Assembly (NCBI GenBank): GCA_026386805.1
Contig: JAPLMX010000130.1
Coordinates: 1-34,080 of the forward strand
Reading direction: 5' to 3'
From: Phycisphaerae bacterium
Lineage (GTDB): Bacteria > Planctomycetota > Phycisphaerae > Sedimentisphaerales > Anaerobacaceae
Length of the DNA stretch: 34,080 nt
This document shows, in pieces, positions 14,452 to 22,162 of this stretch. The notes below the pieces were generated by a model, which had not been told where the DNA came from, did not search any database, and was given only the letters and a program-made list of their open reading frames with translations. The position numbers and the translations under genes are program-made. The number at the start of each line of letters is the position of its first letter. The stretch's first letter is position 1.

Positions 14452-16620
14452 ATGACCGACAGTATCTCGACGAAAAGAGTTGAACCCGAGTCTTCAAAGC
14501 GATCTGTGCCGCCGAGTCGCGAATTTACGATCAGCCGGCGAACCTTCGTGCAGACCCTTGGCGCCGGTATCCTGATCACCGTGACCGACGCGCTCTCCTG
14601 GGGGCAGAGGCGAGGTGGAAGAGGGGGCGGTGGTGGGGGCGGCGGCGCGATGCCCGTTGTGGCGAGACTCCATCTCAATGAAGACGGCACTATATCCGTG
14701 ATGAGTGGAAAGGTGGAGGAAGGCCAGGGGGCGCGCACCGAGCTTTCGCAGGCGGCGGCGGAAGAGTTGCGGGTTCCCTTCGACCGAATTCGCATCGTCA
14801 TGGCGGATACGGATTTTGTCCCTGACGACGGCGGCACCTCCGGCAGCCGGACGACGCCGGGGAATGTGCCTCCGATGCGCCAGGCGGCGGCAACTGCCCG
14901 CGAATTGCTGACGCGCTTCGCGGCCAAGCAGTGGCAGGCGGACGTGAATTCCCTGGAGGTGCGCGACGGCACAATTACGAACAAAGCGACGAATCAGAAG
15001 CTGACCTACGCGGATCTCGCCAAGTCGAGGGAGATTGCCGAAGCATTCAAGCAGCCGATCGAATCCAATATTACTCTGACGGCGGTAAGCGACTGGAAGG
15101 TGATGGGCAGCTCGGTTCCCCGAGCGAATAACCGCGATCTGGTGACCGGGGCGCATCAGTTCCCTTCGGATGTTGCCCGCCCGAATATGTTCTACGGCCG
15201 GGTCTTGCGCCCGCCCTCATACAAGGCCACACTGGAATCCATCGATCTCTCTGAAGCCAAGGCTATGAAGGACGCAGTCGTTGTTCACGAGGGCGAATTC
15301 GTGGGATTCGCGGCGCCGTCGCTGTTTCGTGCGACCCAGGCCCTCGAAGCCGCGGCCAAGACCGCGTCCTGGAAGGTTGCTTCCCAGCCGTCGGTGTCCC
15401 ACAAAACGATCCACTCGTATCTCCAGGAACACGCCCGGATGGACAATGCCAGAGGAGTGGTCACCGAGAAGGGCTTGGCCGAGGCGGCCAAGACTCTCAG
15501 TGCCACCTACACCTTGGCCTACATCCAGCACACGCCGATGGAGACGCGGGCGGGCGTCGCGGAATGGAAGGACGACAAGCTGACCGTATGGGCGGGTGTC
15601 GATAATCCTCCGGCCGCACAGCGTGACTTGGCTCAGATGTTCGGCATGCCCGTCGAGCGGGTGCGGGTCATTGTGCCGGATATGGGCGGCGGATTCGGCG
15701 GCAAGCACGCCGCGCCGGCCGCACAGGAAGCGGCCCGTCTGGCCAAGGTGGCCGGGCGACCGGTCTGCGTGCATTGGACGAGGGCCGAGGAATTCACCTG
15801 GGCTTATTTCCGTCCGGCGGCGGTCATCGAGTGCAAAGGCGGACTCGACGCCAAAGGCTCGCTCATCGCCTGGGACTTCATCAATATCAACGCCGGCGGT
15901 TCGGCGATTGACGCACCCTACAACATACCGAATAAGCGAACCCAGTCTGTCGGCTCCGACTCACCTTTGGCCCAGGGTGCGTACCGGTGTCTCGCCGCGA
16001 CAGGCAACAACTTCGCACGGGAATCGTTCATCGATGAGCTTGCCGCTGCGGCGGGAGCCGACCCGCTGGAGTTCCGGCTCACTCACCTTGACAACCCGCG
16101 CATTCGCACAGTCCTTGAAACCGTCGCGCAGCGGTTCAACTGGTCTGAGCGAAAAAGGAAGGTCACGCCGGAACTGGGCGTGGGATTGGCCTGCGGCACG
16201 GAGAAGAATTCCGTTGTGGCGGCGTGCGTGGAGGTCGGCATCGACCGCAAAAAGGGCGAGATCAAGGTGCGCGAGGTCTGCCAAGCGTTCGAGTGCGGGC
16301 CGATTCTGAACCCCGCCAATCTCACCTCGCAGGTGCAGGGCTGCATCGTCATGGGCCTGGGTGGCGCCCTTTTCGAAGAGATTGAGTTCGAGAACGGCAA
16401 GGTCCTGAACGCGGATTTCGGCGGCTACCGGGTGCCCCGATTCCGGGACGTCCCCAAGATCGACGTGGTCCTGGTCAACAAGACGGACATCCCCTCGGCG
16501 GGAGGCGGCGAGACGCCGATCATCGCCGTTGCCCCGGCCGTCGGGAACGCGGTCTTCGCGGCCACAGGCGTTCGCATTCGCTCCCTGCCGATGCGGGGCG
16601 ACGTTCTCAAGCGGGCGTGA
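14452..16620 (+). CDS. molybdopterin-binding large subunit, xanthine dehydrogenase family (IorB-like), Tat-exported
   Basis: The protein has 722 residues. A Tat signal (SRRTFVQTLGAGILITVTDAL) lies after about 22 residues. GQRRGGRG runs into eight consecutive glycines, then AMPVVARLHLNEDGTIS begins the first repeat typical of IorB proteins. GGGFGG is at about 412-417 and the catalytic glutamate is E687 in GGGETPI; both are needed for Mo-dependent hydroxylation of N-heterocycles or aldehydes. GTAGGAGAC precedes the ATG by a few bases. It pairs with the Fe-S gene just upstream. Substrate is unknown. A paralogous pair lies in reverse orientation at 17645-20280, and cofactor genes follow there, so this is one functional cluster. 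Confidence 0.93.
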   Translation: MTDSISTKRVEPESSKRSVPPSREFTISRRTFVQTLGAGILITVTDALSWGQRRGGRGGGGGGGGAMPVVARLHLNEDGTISVMSGKVEEGQGARTELSQAAAEELRVPFDRIRIVMADTDFVPDDGGTSGSRTTPGNVPPMRQAAATARELLTRFAAKQWQADVNSLEVRDGTITNKATNQKLTYADLAKSREIAEAFKQPIESNITLTAVSDWKVMGSSVPRANNRDLVTGAHQFPSDVARPNMFYGRVLRPPSYKATLESIDLSEAKAMKDAVVVHEGEFVGFAAPSLFRATQALEAAAKTASWKVASQPSVSHKTIHSYLQEHARMDNARGVVTEKGLAEAAKTLSATYTLAYIQHTPMETRAGVAEWKDDKLTVWAGVDNPPAAQRDLAQMFGMPVERVRVIVPDMGGGFGGKHAAPAAQEAARLAKVAGRPVCVHWTRAEEFTWAYFRPAAVIECKGGLDAKGSLIAWDFININAGGSAIDAPYNIPNKRTQSVGSDSPLAQGAYRCLAATGNNFARESFIDELAAAAGADPLEFRLTHLDNPRIRTVLETVAQRFNWSERKRKVTPELGVGLACGTEKNSVVAACVEVGIDRKKGEIKVREVCQAFECGPILNPANLTSQVQGCIVMGLGGALFEEIEFENGKVLNADFGGYRVPRFRDVPKIDVVLVNKTDIPSAGGGETPIIAVAPAVGNAVFAATGVRIRSLPMRGDVLKRA

Positions 16621-16626
16621 TCCACG

Positions 16627-17559
16627 ATGCGGCGTCCTGGGCAGAGTCGTACGTGGGTGATCAGCCGCAGGGTGTTTCTTCGCTCTGCGGCCGCAGCGGC
16701 TCTCGCGTCCCTATCCTGCACGCCCGGCAATCTGTCGAGTCGCAGCCGACGGCCTGTGCGGTTTGGCATCGTTACGGATTGCCACTATGCCGACGCCGAC
16801 CCCGTGGGCACACGTTTCTATCGCGAATCGCTGGGCAAATTGGCACAGTGTGTGGACCGGATGAACGCCGAGAGGGTCGATTTCCTTATTGAACTGGGGG
16901 ATCTCAAGGACCAGAACCGGCCGGCCGTCGAAGAGAAGACCCTTGTGCATCTTCAGAACATCGAGGCGGTTCTGCAACGGTTCAAGGGACGGAGGTATCA
17001 CGTCCTCGGCAATCACGACATGGACAGCATCTCGAAGCGGCAGTTCCTGTCGCACGTGGAGAATACCGGCATTGACGTCGGCCGCAGCTACTATTCATTT
17101 GACGTGGGGGGACTGCACTTTATTGTGCTCGATGCCAACTACCGGCCCGACGGCAACGACTACGATCACGGCAACTTCGACTGGACAAACGCCAACATCC
17201 CGGCACGCGAGCTCGACTGGCTCCAGCGAGATCTCGCCGCGCGCGGTGGTGGTGCTGTGGTCTTTGTCCACCAGCGGCTTGATGGGGTCGGCCCCGTCTT
17301 CGTGAAGAACGCGTCCCAAGTGCGCCAGATTCTTCAGGCATCGAATCGGGTGCTGGCCGTTTTCCAGGGACATGACCATGACGGTGACTACCGCCACCTT
17401 GATGGCATTCACTACTACACCCTGAAAGCCGTCGTGGAAGGGCACGGCGAAGAGAACAACTCCTACGCCATTGTCGACGTGCATCCGGGCCAGGGCATGA
17501 CCGTCACGGGCTATCACAAGGCGTCAAGTATGAGACTGTCGCACGCTGCCGTGACATAG
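16627..17559 (+). CDS. calcineurin-like metallophosphoesterase with Tat-type signal
   Basis: The protein has 310 residues. N-terminal SRRVFLRSAAAAALASLS is a twin-arginine export signal with a cysteine just after it, but the lipobox is not canonical. The metallophosphoesterase motifs are D51-C-H53, G91-D92, G128-NHD, VHQRLDG and GHDHDGD, the complete binuclear metal site. It resembles periplasmic purple acid phosphatase/3',5'-cNMP phosphodiesterase-type enzymes. It starts six bases after the Mo large subunit stop, so co-transcription is likely. Substrate is unknown; a link to the hydroxylases' substrate is possible only from context. A GTG at 16657, nearer the RR motif, is an alternative start. 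Confidence 0.9.
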   Translation: MRRPGQSRTWVISRRVFLRSAAAAALASLSCTPGNLSSRSRRPVRFGIVTDCHYADADPVGTRFYRESLGKLAQCVDRMNAERVDFLIELGDLKDQNRPAVEEKTLVHLQNIEAVLQRFKGRRYHVLGNHDMDSISKRQFLSHVENTGIDVGRSYYSFDVGGLHFIVLDANYRPDGNDYDHGNFDWTNANIPARELDWLQRDLAARGGGAVVFVHQRLDGVGPVFVKNASQVRQILQASNRVLAVFQGHDHDGDYRHLDGIHYYTLKAVVEGHGEENNSYAIVDVHPGQGMTVTGYHKASSMRLSHAAVT

Positions 17560-17566
17560 GGCACGC

Positions 17567-17595
17567 CCTCGTCAAGGCCAAGGGCCTTGGCGAGG
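17567..17595. terminator. bidirectional hairpin between convergent genes
   Basis: CCTCGTCAAGGCC (17567-17579) pairs with GGCCTTGGCGAGG (17583-17595), 13 bp with one G-T pair and a three-base loop. It lies between the phosphoesterase and the convergent Mo large subunit. There is no T-run. Its sequence is similar to the inner hairpins at 25377-25465 (CATCG-CCAAGGCC type), so it may be a repeat used as a terminator. Confidence 0.6.
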
Positions 17596-17644
17596 CCACC
17601 CAGACTTCTCTGCCGACGCGCTCGACCCACATACCGTGACGCCG

Positions 17645-19801
17645 TCACGCGATCGCCGTAATGGCCTTTCGGACTCGCTCCGGGGTCAGGGGCAATTGGA
17701 GCAGCCTGGCGCCGGTGGCGTCGTGGATGGCGTTGGCGACCACGGCTCCTACGATGATGATGGCCGGCTCGCCGCCGCCGTGGGCGGGCTCGTTCTTCAG
17801 GTCGAGCAGGACCGTCTCGATCTTTGGCAGCGACGAGAAGCGGGGTAGCTCGTAGGTGTCGAAGTTGCGGTCGAGGATCATGCCTCCCTTGAAATGGATG
17901 TCCTCGGTCAGCGTGTAGCCCAATCCCATCGTGATGCAGCCTTCCACCTGGATCGTGGCGCCTTCGGGATTGATCACCAGGCCCATGTCCTGGGCGCACA
18001 GAACTCGCTTGACCTGGACGCGCCCGGTGCGTTTATCGACCTGGACTTCGGCGATCTGGGCCACAAAGGTGTCGGAGTCCGTCCCGACCGCCACACCCAA
18101 TCCGCGGCCGCTGGGCGAGGGGGCGGGTTTCCAGTCGAACTTCTCGGCGGCCGCCTTCAGGACGCGGATCGCTCGCTCGTCTTTCAGGTTCTTCAGGCGG
18201 AACTCGATCGGGTCCATTTTGGCCTTGGCCGCCATAATGTCGATCTGGGACTCGCGGGCGAAGCAGTTGGTGTTGTTGCCGGGGGCGCGCCAGGCGCCGG
18301 TGGCAAAGGGGTGCGGACTCGCTCCGCCGCCGAAACCGCCGCCGACGCTCGTTGTGCGATGGTGTGGGATGTCGTAGAACTGCGGGGCTCCGCGCTCACC
18401 GGCGTAGTAGACATTGTAGTCCCAGAGCACGGCTTTGCCTTCCTTGGTGAGGCCCGACTTGATCTTGACCACCGCCGCCGGCCGGAAGGTGTCATAGAAG
18501 AATTCCTCCTCCCGGCTCCAGCATACCTGGACTGGCTTGCCGGTCGCCTTGGACAGCTTGGCGGCCTCGATGGCCTGCTGTCCGGCGCTCTTGCCTCCGA
18601 AACCGCCGCCGACAAAGGGCGTGATGACTCGCACATTGTCGGCATCAAAGCTGAGGGCCTTGGCGATCTGGTCTTTCGCGGGGAAAGGCGTCTGGGTGGA
18701 GATCCAGACCGTCACTTTGTTGCCTTCGACTTGGGCCAGGGCCGTATGTGTCTCCATCGCCGCATGGGCTTTGTAGCCGTCGAGATACGTTTGCTCCACT
18801 ATGATTTCCGCCTGCTTTTGCCCCTCCTCGAGATTTCCGCCATGAGCGCCGACATTGCTGTTGCCTGCGTTCTTGAGCAGATGGTCGAAAATGGTCTGGT
18901 CGTCGACCTTTAGTGGCGACGGGTCGAACTCGGCCGTGACTTTCGACAGGGCCTCGGCCGCCTGGTCGGGATTCTTGTGCAGGACAGCGACCAAGTCGTC
19001 CTCGTGGACAACGGTGACGCCCTCGATCTTCTCGGCGGCGGCGGTGTCAACGTTCTTGAGCTTGGCGCCGTGGGCTGGAGGTCGGAGGAGCTTCGCGTAC
19101 AGCATCCCCGGCAGCCGGATGTCGCCGGCGTACTTGGCCTTGCCGGTCACCTTCTCGGCCGAGTCGCGCCGGGTGAAGGATTTGTTCATCACCTTGAATT
19201 CGGACGGGCTCTTCAGCGAGGGCTTCTCCTTGGCCCGTCTGGCAATCGTCTTCCCCTTGGCCAGATCGCCGTAGGTGACGCGTTTATCCTTCTGCTCCTT
19301 GTCGTAGATCACGCCGTTCTCGGCAACCAACCGATCCTGGGGTACTTTGAGTTGCTCGGCGGCCAGTTCCAGCAGAACCCTCCTGGCCTCCGCGCCGGCC
19401 GCTCTTAGCGGCGGGCCGAAGAATCGCGTGCTCATCGAGCCGAATGTGCCCATATCCCAGGGGCAGACCGACGTATCTCCCATCACCATATCGACGGATT
19501 CGAGACTGACATCGACCTCATCGGCCAGCATCTGGCCCAGGGATGTGATGATTCCCTGGCCCATCTCGATCTTGCCTGTGTAGCAGGCGATCCGGCCGTC
19601 GGGGCCGATTTTGAGATAGGTGTTGAAGTCGTCCGGGTAGCCGCGTCCGCCGCGGCGCTGGGCCTCCAGCACCGAGCTATCGCCGACGCAGAAGAAAATG
19701 ATGATCCCGCCGCCAATGGTCTTGAGAAGCTCGCGACGCGACAAATTGGGGTCGATCTTGATATCGGTGAAATCGAGATTCAGAAGCTCGTTGTCGTTCA
19801 T
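17645..19801 (-). CDS. second molybdopterin-binding large subunit, xanthine dehydrogenase family (IorB-like), Tat-exported
   Basis: The protein has 718 residues. Its signal SRRELLKTIGGGIIIFFC is preceded by 20 residues and followed by AQRRGGRG, the same RRGGRG tract as in the first large subunit. Key sites are KIEMGQGI, GGGFGG at about 397 and E678 in GGGEPAI. A second glycine-rich stretch (SVGGGFGGGASPHP) precedes the GAWRAPG segment. The two large subunits are clearly related but differ in their middle parts, so they probably act on different substrates. Its start overlaps the Fe-S gene by ATGA. It converges on the first pair. Confidence 0.94.
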   Translation of the reverse strand: MNDNELLNLDFTDIKIDPNLSRRELLKTIGGGIIIFFCVGDSSVLEAQRRGGRGYPDDFNTYLKIGPDGRIACYTGKIEMGQGIITSLGQMLADEVDVSLESVDMVMGDTSVCPWDMGTFGSMSTRFFGPPLRAAGAEARRVLLELAAEQLKVPQDRLVAENGVIYDKEQKDKRVTYGDLAKGKTIARRAKEKPSLKSPSEFKVMNKSFTRRDSAEKVTGKAKYAGDIRLPGMLYAKLLRPPAHGAKLKNVDTAAAEKIEGVTVVHEDDLVAVLHKNPDQAAEALSKVTAEFDPSPLKVDDQTIFDHLLKNAGNSNVGAHGGNLEEGQKQAEIIVEQTYLDGYKAHAAMETHTALAQVEGNKVTVWISTQTPFPAKDQIAKALSFDADNVRVITPFVGGGFGGKSAGQQAIEAAKLSKATGKPVQVCWSREEEFFYDTFRPAAVVKIKSGLTKEGKAVLWDYNVYYAGERGAPQFYDIPHHRTTSVGGGFGGGASPHPFATGAWRAPGNNTNCFARESQIDIMAAKAKMDPIEFRLKNLKDERAIRVLKAAAEKFDWKPAPSPSGRGLGVAVGTDSDTFVAQIAEVQVDKRTGRVQVKRVLCAQDMGLVINPEGATIQVEGCITMGLGYTLTEDIHFKGGMILDRNFDTYELPRFSSLPKIETVLLDLKNEPAHGGGEPAIIIVGAVVANAIHDATGARLLQLPLTPERVRKAITAIA

Positions 19802-20280
19802 CGGGAGGTCCCTCCTTTCAAGGCCGTTGCGGCGGACTGGATGGCGTCAATGATCCGGGTGTGCGCCCCGCAGCGGCACAGGTTGTGGTCCATGCCCTGG
19901 ATGATCTCTTCCCGCGTGGGCTGAGGATTCTGTTGCAGCAGGCTGTACGCAGTGAGGATCATGCCCGGCGTGCAGAACCCGCATTGCAGGGCGTCGTGCT
20001 CGACGAACGCCTTTTGAAGCGGGTGCAGGTCGCCGTTCTGGGAGAGTCCTTCGATGGTGCGGACCTCTCTGCCGCCGGCATTTCGCACCGGGTAGACGCA
20101 GGAACGCACGGCCTTATTGTCCACGAGGACCGTGCAGGCTCCGCACTGGGCTTGGCCGCAGCCGAACTTGGTGCCCGTCAGGCTGAAGTCGGTTCGCAGG
20201 ACCCACAAGAGCGGACGCTGCCCGTCTGTGGTTACGCTGACCGGCTTGTCATTGAGTGTAAAAGCGATTGTCTCTGCCAT
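19798..20280 (-). CDS. [2Fe-2S] subunit of the second xanthine dehydrogenase-family hydroxylase (IorA-like)
   Basis: The protein has 160 residues. C41, C46, C49 and C61 hold the plant-type cluster and C100, C103, C135 and C137 the second one, at exactly the same positions as in the 13976 protein. It starts the minus-strand pair and is transcribed away from xdhC. The 119-base spacer to xdhC holds an inverted repeat (20351-20383) that could control both directions. As with the first pair, no FAD-binding gene is nearby. Confidence 0.95.
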   Translation of the reverse strand: MAETIAFTLNDKPVSVTTDGQRPLLWVLRTDFSLTGTKFGCGQAQCGACTVLVDNKAVRSCVYPVRNAGGREVRTIEGLSQNGDLHPLQKAFVEHDALQCGFCTPGMILTAYSLLQQNPQPTREEIIQGMDHNLCRCGAHTRIIDAIQSAATALKGGTSR

Positions 20281-20350
20281 ATCGTACCCCCGTACCCTTG
20301 TCTCAATGGACTCCCCTACATAATCCCATAGAGAGATTCAACTTCAACGG

Positions 20351-20383
20351 GTACTATGGTACACTTGTCACGTATTGTAGTAC
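20351..20383. promoter_or_regulatory. possible operator in the divergent iorA-like/xdhC promoter region
   Basis: GTACTATGGTAC at 20351-20362 and GTATTGTAGTAC at 20372-20383 are inverted copies (9 of 12 match) with nine bases between; each is also partly palindromic by itself. They lie between the divergent starts at 20280 and 20400. This looks like a dimeric regulator site; no regulator gene is adjacent. Promoter boxes on either strand are weak. Confidence 0.35.
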
Positions 20384-20399
20384 AGAAAAACTCTGAAGT

Positions 20400-21473
20400 A
20401 TGGATAACGTGGACATATTTCGCAAGGCGGCGTCGGCCCTCGAAGAGGGGCGGTCCGTTGCTTTGGTCACGGTCATCGCGACGACCGGCTCAACGCCCGG
20501 GAAGGTGGGCTACCAGATGCTGGTCCTTGGCCAAGGCGGAGGAATCGCCGGCACCGTGGGCGGGGGTTTGCTCGAAGCGAAGATGATTGAGGAGGCCCGC
20601 TCCATGCTCGACAGGCCGACGGTCCGACTGCTGCGGTTCCATGTGGGCGAGACCCCGGATGACGAGAAAGGGATCTGCGGAGGATCGATTGAGTTCCTGA
20701 TCGAGACGTTCGACAAGGCGGCCGTGCCGCTGTTCCAGAAGCTTTCCGGCGTTAGCGAAGATCGTGAAGGCGGCGTGCTGATCTCGATCTTGTCACAGGG
20801 CGAGGCGCCGCGAAAGATGCGCCTGCGAGACGGAGAGTATGCCGCTGTCCCGTTTCCGCCGGAGATTGTGGCGGCCATCCGAGAGGTGGCCGCGTCGGGT
20901 GGGGCTGGGACGAAGGTGTCCGCTGGGGGTGCGGACGTGTTCATCGAAAGTCTGGCGGTGCCGCCGACCGTCGTTCTCTTCGGTGCGGGACACGTGGCGT
21001 GTCACATCGCCCGGTACGTGCGGTCCGTGCACTTTGGTGTAGTGGTTTGCGATGACAGGTCGGAATACGCCAATCGGGAGCGATTCCCCGACGCCGAGGA
21101 GATCATCGTGGAGGATTTCGGGCGGGCGTTCGAGAGGATGCGGATCGACGGTCATTCGTATCTCGTGATCGTCACGCGGGGACACCAGCACGATGAGATC
21201 GTCCTGGAACAGGCCGTCCGGACCGAGGCCCGGTATATCGGGATGATCGGCAGCAGGCGAAAGACGTTGACGCTCCTGCAAAAGCTCCGAGACAAGGGCG
21301 TCCCGAAGGATCGGCTCGACAGGGTCTATGCTCCTATCGGGGTCTCGATAGGGGCGATCACGGCGGAAGAGATTGCCCTGAGCATCGTCTGCGAGCTTGT
21401 CAAAGTCAGACGCTTGGGCGATGAGGCGGGGATCGGCCACATGAGCCTGTCGCGGCGGGAGGCCGGCCTATGA
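20400..21473 (+). CDS. xdhC: XdhC/CoxI-family molybdenum cofactor maturation factor
   Basis: The protein has 357 residues. The N-terminal XdhC part (ALVTVIATTGSTPGKVG, GTVGGGLLEAKM, CGGSIEFLIE) is followed by the C-terminal Rossmann part (VVLFGAGHVACHIA, VIVTRGHQHDEIVL, YIGMIGSRRK). XdhC binds Moco, aids its sulfuration and delivers it to xanthine dehydrogenase-type enzymes, matching the two divergent hydroxylases. The ATG at 20400 has only a weak ribosome site. The stop overlaps mocA as ATGA. It is the first gene of the Moco operon. Confidence 0.93.
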   Translation: MDNVDIFRKAASALEEGRSVALVTVIATTGSTPGKVGYQMLVLGQGGGIAGTVGGGLLEAKMIEEARSMLDRPTVRLLRFHVGETPDDEKGICGGSIEFLIETFDKAAVPLFQKLSGVSEDREGGVLISILSQGEAPRKMRLRDGEYAAVPFPPEIVAAIREVAASGGAGTKVSAGGADVFIESLAVPPTVVLFGAGHVACHIARYVRSVHFGVVVCDDRSEYANRERFPDAEEIIVEDFGRAFERMRIDGHSYLVIVTRGHQHDEIVLEQAVRTEARYIGMIGSRRKTLTLLQKLRDKGVPKDRLDRVYAPIGVSIGAITAEEIALSIVCELVKVRRLGDEAGIGHMSLSRREAGL

Positions 21474-22162
21474 TCAACGCTATCGTGCTGGCGGCGGGCG
21501 AATCGAAGCGAATGGGAATGCCCAAGCCGCTCCTGCGGTTTCCTCGTAGGGCGAGCGTCCCCGCTCGCCTATGCGGAAGATCCAGGACCACTCAGGATGT
21601 GTCGTGCGGGGACGCACGACCTACGAAGAGTGGCGACACGACGTTCTTGGAGCAGATTGTCTCGGTTCTTCAGCGGTCCGAGGTGGGCAGGATTATGGTG
21701 GTTCTCGGTTCGCAGGCCCCCATGATCAGGGCCTCGATTGACTTGTCCGGCGCGGACGTTGTCATAAACGAGAACTATCACGAAGGGCAGTTGTCCTCGT
21801 TGGTCGCCGGGCTCAAGAGCCTGCCCCCCGCGGCTGATGCGATTCTCCTGTGTCTCGTGGATAACCCATTTGTTACCGTTGGGAGTGTAGATGGGGTCGT
21901 GGGGGCCTTTGGGGAGACAGGCAAGCCGATTGTGGTTCCGGTCTTCAACGGACGGCGCGGGCACCCGGCATTATTCGCGCGACCGATGTTCGATGAGCTT
22001 CTTAACGCTCCGCTGGAAAAGGGCGCCCGGCACGTCGTGCAGTCGAATGAAGACAAGGTTTTCGAGGTCCAGATCCCTGATCCCGGCATCCTGGCGCGGA
22101 TCGACACGCCGGAGGACTATTTCTCGCATTTTGGGGTTGCCCCACGGATAATGGAGCGATGA
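21470..22162 (+). CDS. mocA: MocA-like molybdenum cofactor cytidylyltransferase (NTP transferase) with repeat insertion
   Basis: The protein has 230 residues. LAAGESKRMGMPKPLLRF is the nucleotide-binding signature of the MobA/MocA family, and GDTTFLEQIV normally follows straight after; here about 30 residues (26-52 are repeat-encoded) separate the two. LCLVDNPFV, FNGRRGHPALF and IDTPEDY are the other family motifs. MocA-type enzymes add CMP to Moco to give the dinucleotide form used by xanthine dehydrogenase-family enzymes, so this gene suits the two hydroxylases. The insertion lies in the loop after the substrate-binding Lys region; whether the protein tolerates it is untested. GGGAGG precedes the ATG. 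It ends by overlapping moeA by ATGA. Confidence 0.87.
   Translation: MINAIVLAAGESKRMGMPKPLLRFPRRASVPARLCGRSRTTQDVSCGDARPTKSGDTTFLEQIVSVLQRSEVGRIMVVLGSQAPMIRASIDLSGADVVINENYHEGQLSSLVAGLKSLPPAADAILLCLVDNPFVTVGSVDGVVGAFGETGKPIVVPVFNGRRGHPALFARPMFDELLNAPLEKGARHVVQSNEDKVFEVQIPDPGILARIDTPEDYFSHFGVAPRIMER
21545..21625. repeat. double-hairpin GTAGG...CCTAC repeat inside mocA
   Basis: Outer arms at 21545-21567 and 21603-21625 are inverted copies that match at 20 of 23 bases. Each arm is itself a hairpin: CGAGCGTCCCCGCTCG on the left and CGTGCGGGGACGCACG on the right. The differences between arms are compensatory within each hairpin. It spans 81 bp (27 codons), read in frame as RRASVPARL...DARPT. Confidence 0.9.

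Noticed and set aside
14600..14655. Poly-glycine run in the first Mo large subunit as a sequencing error or frameshift
   Set aside because: The frame is continuous through it and the second large subunit has the same RRGGRG start at the same place; it is more likely a flexible linker after the signal peptide.
18100..18140. The PAPSPSGRGLG stretch in the second Mo large subunit as another repeat insertion
   Set aside because: GRGxGVA is a native motif of the family at this place and no inverted arm is found.
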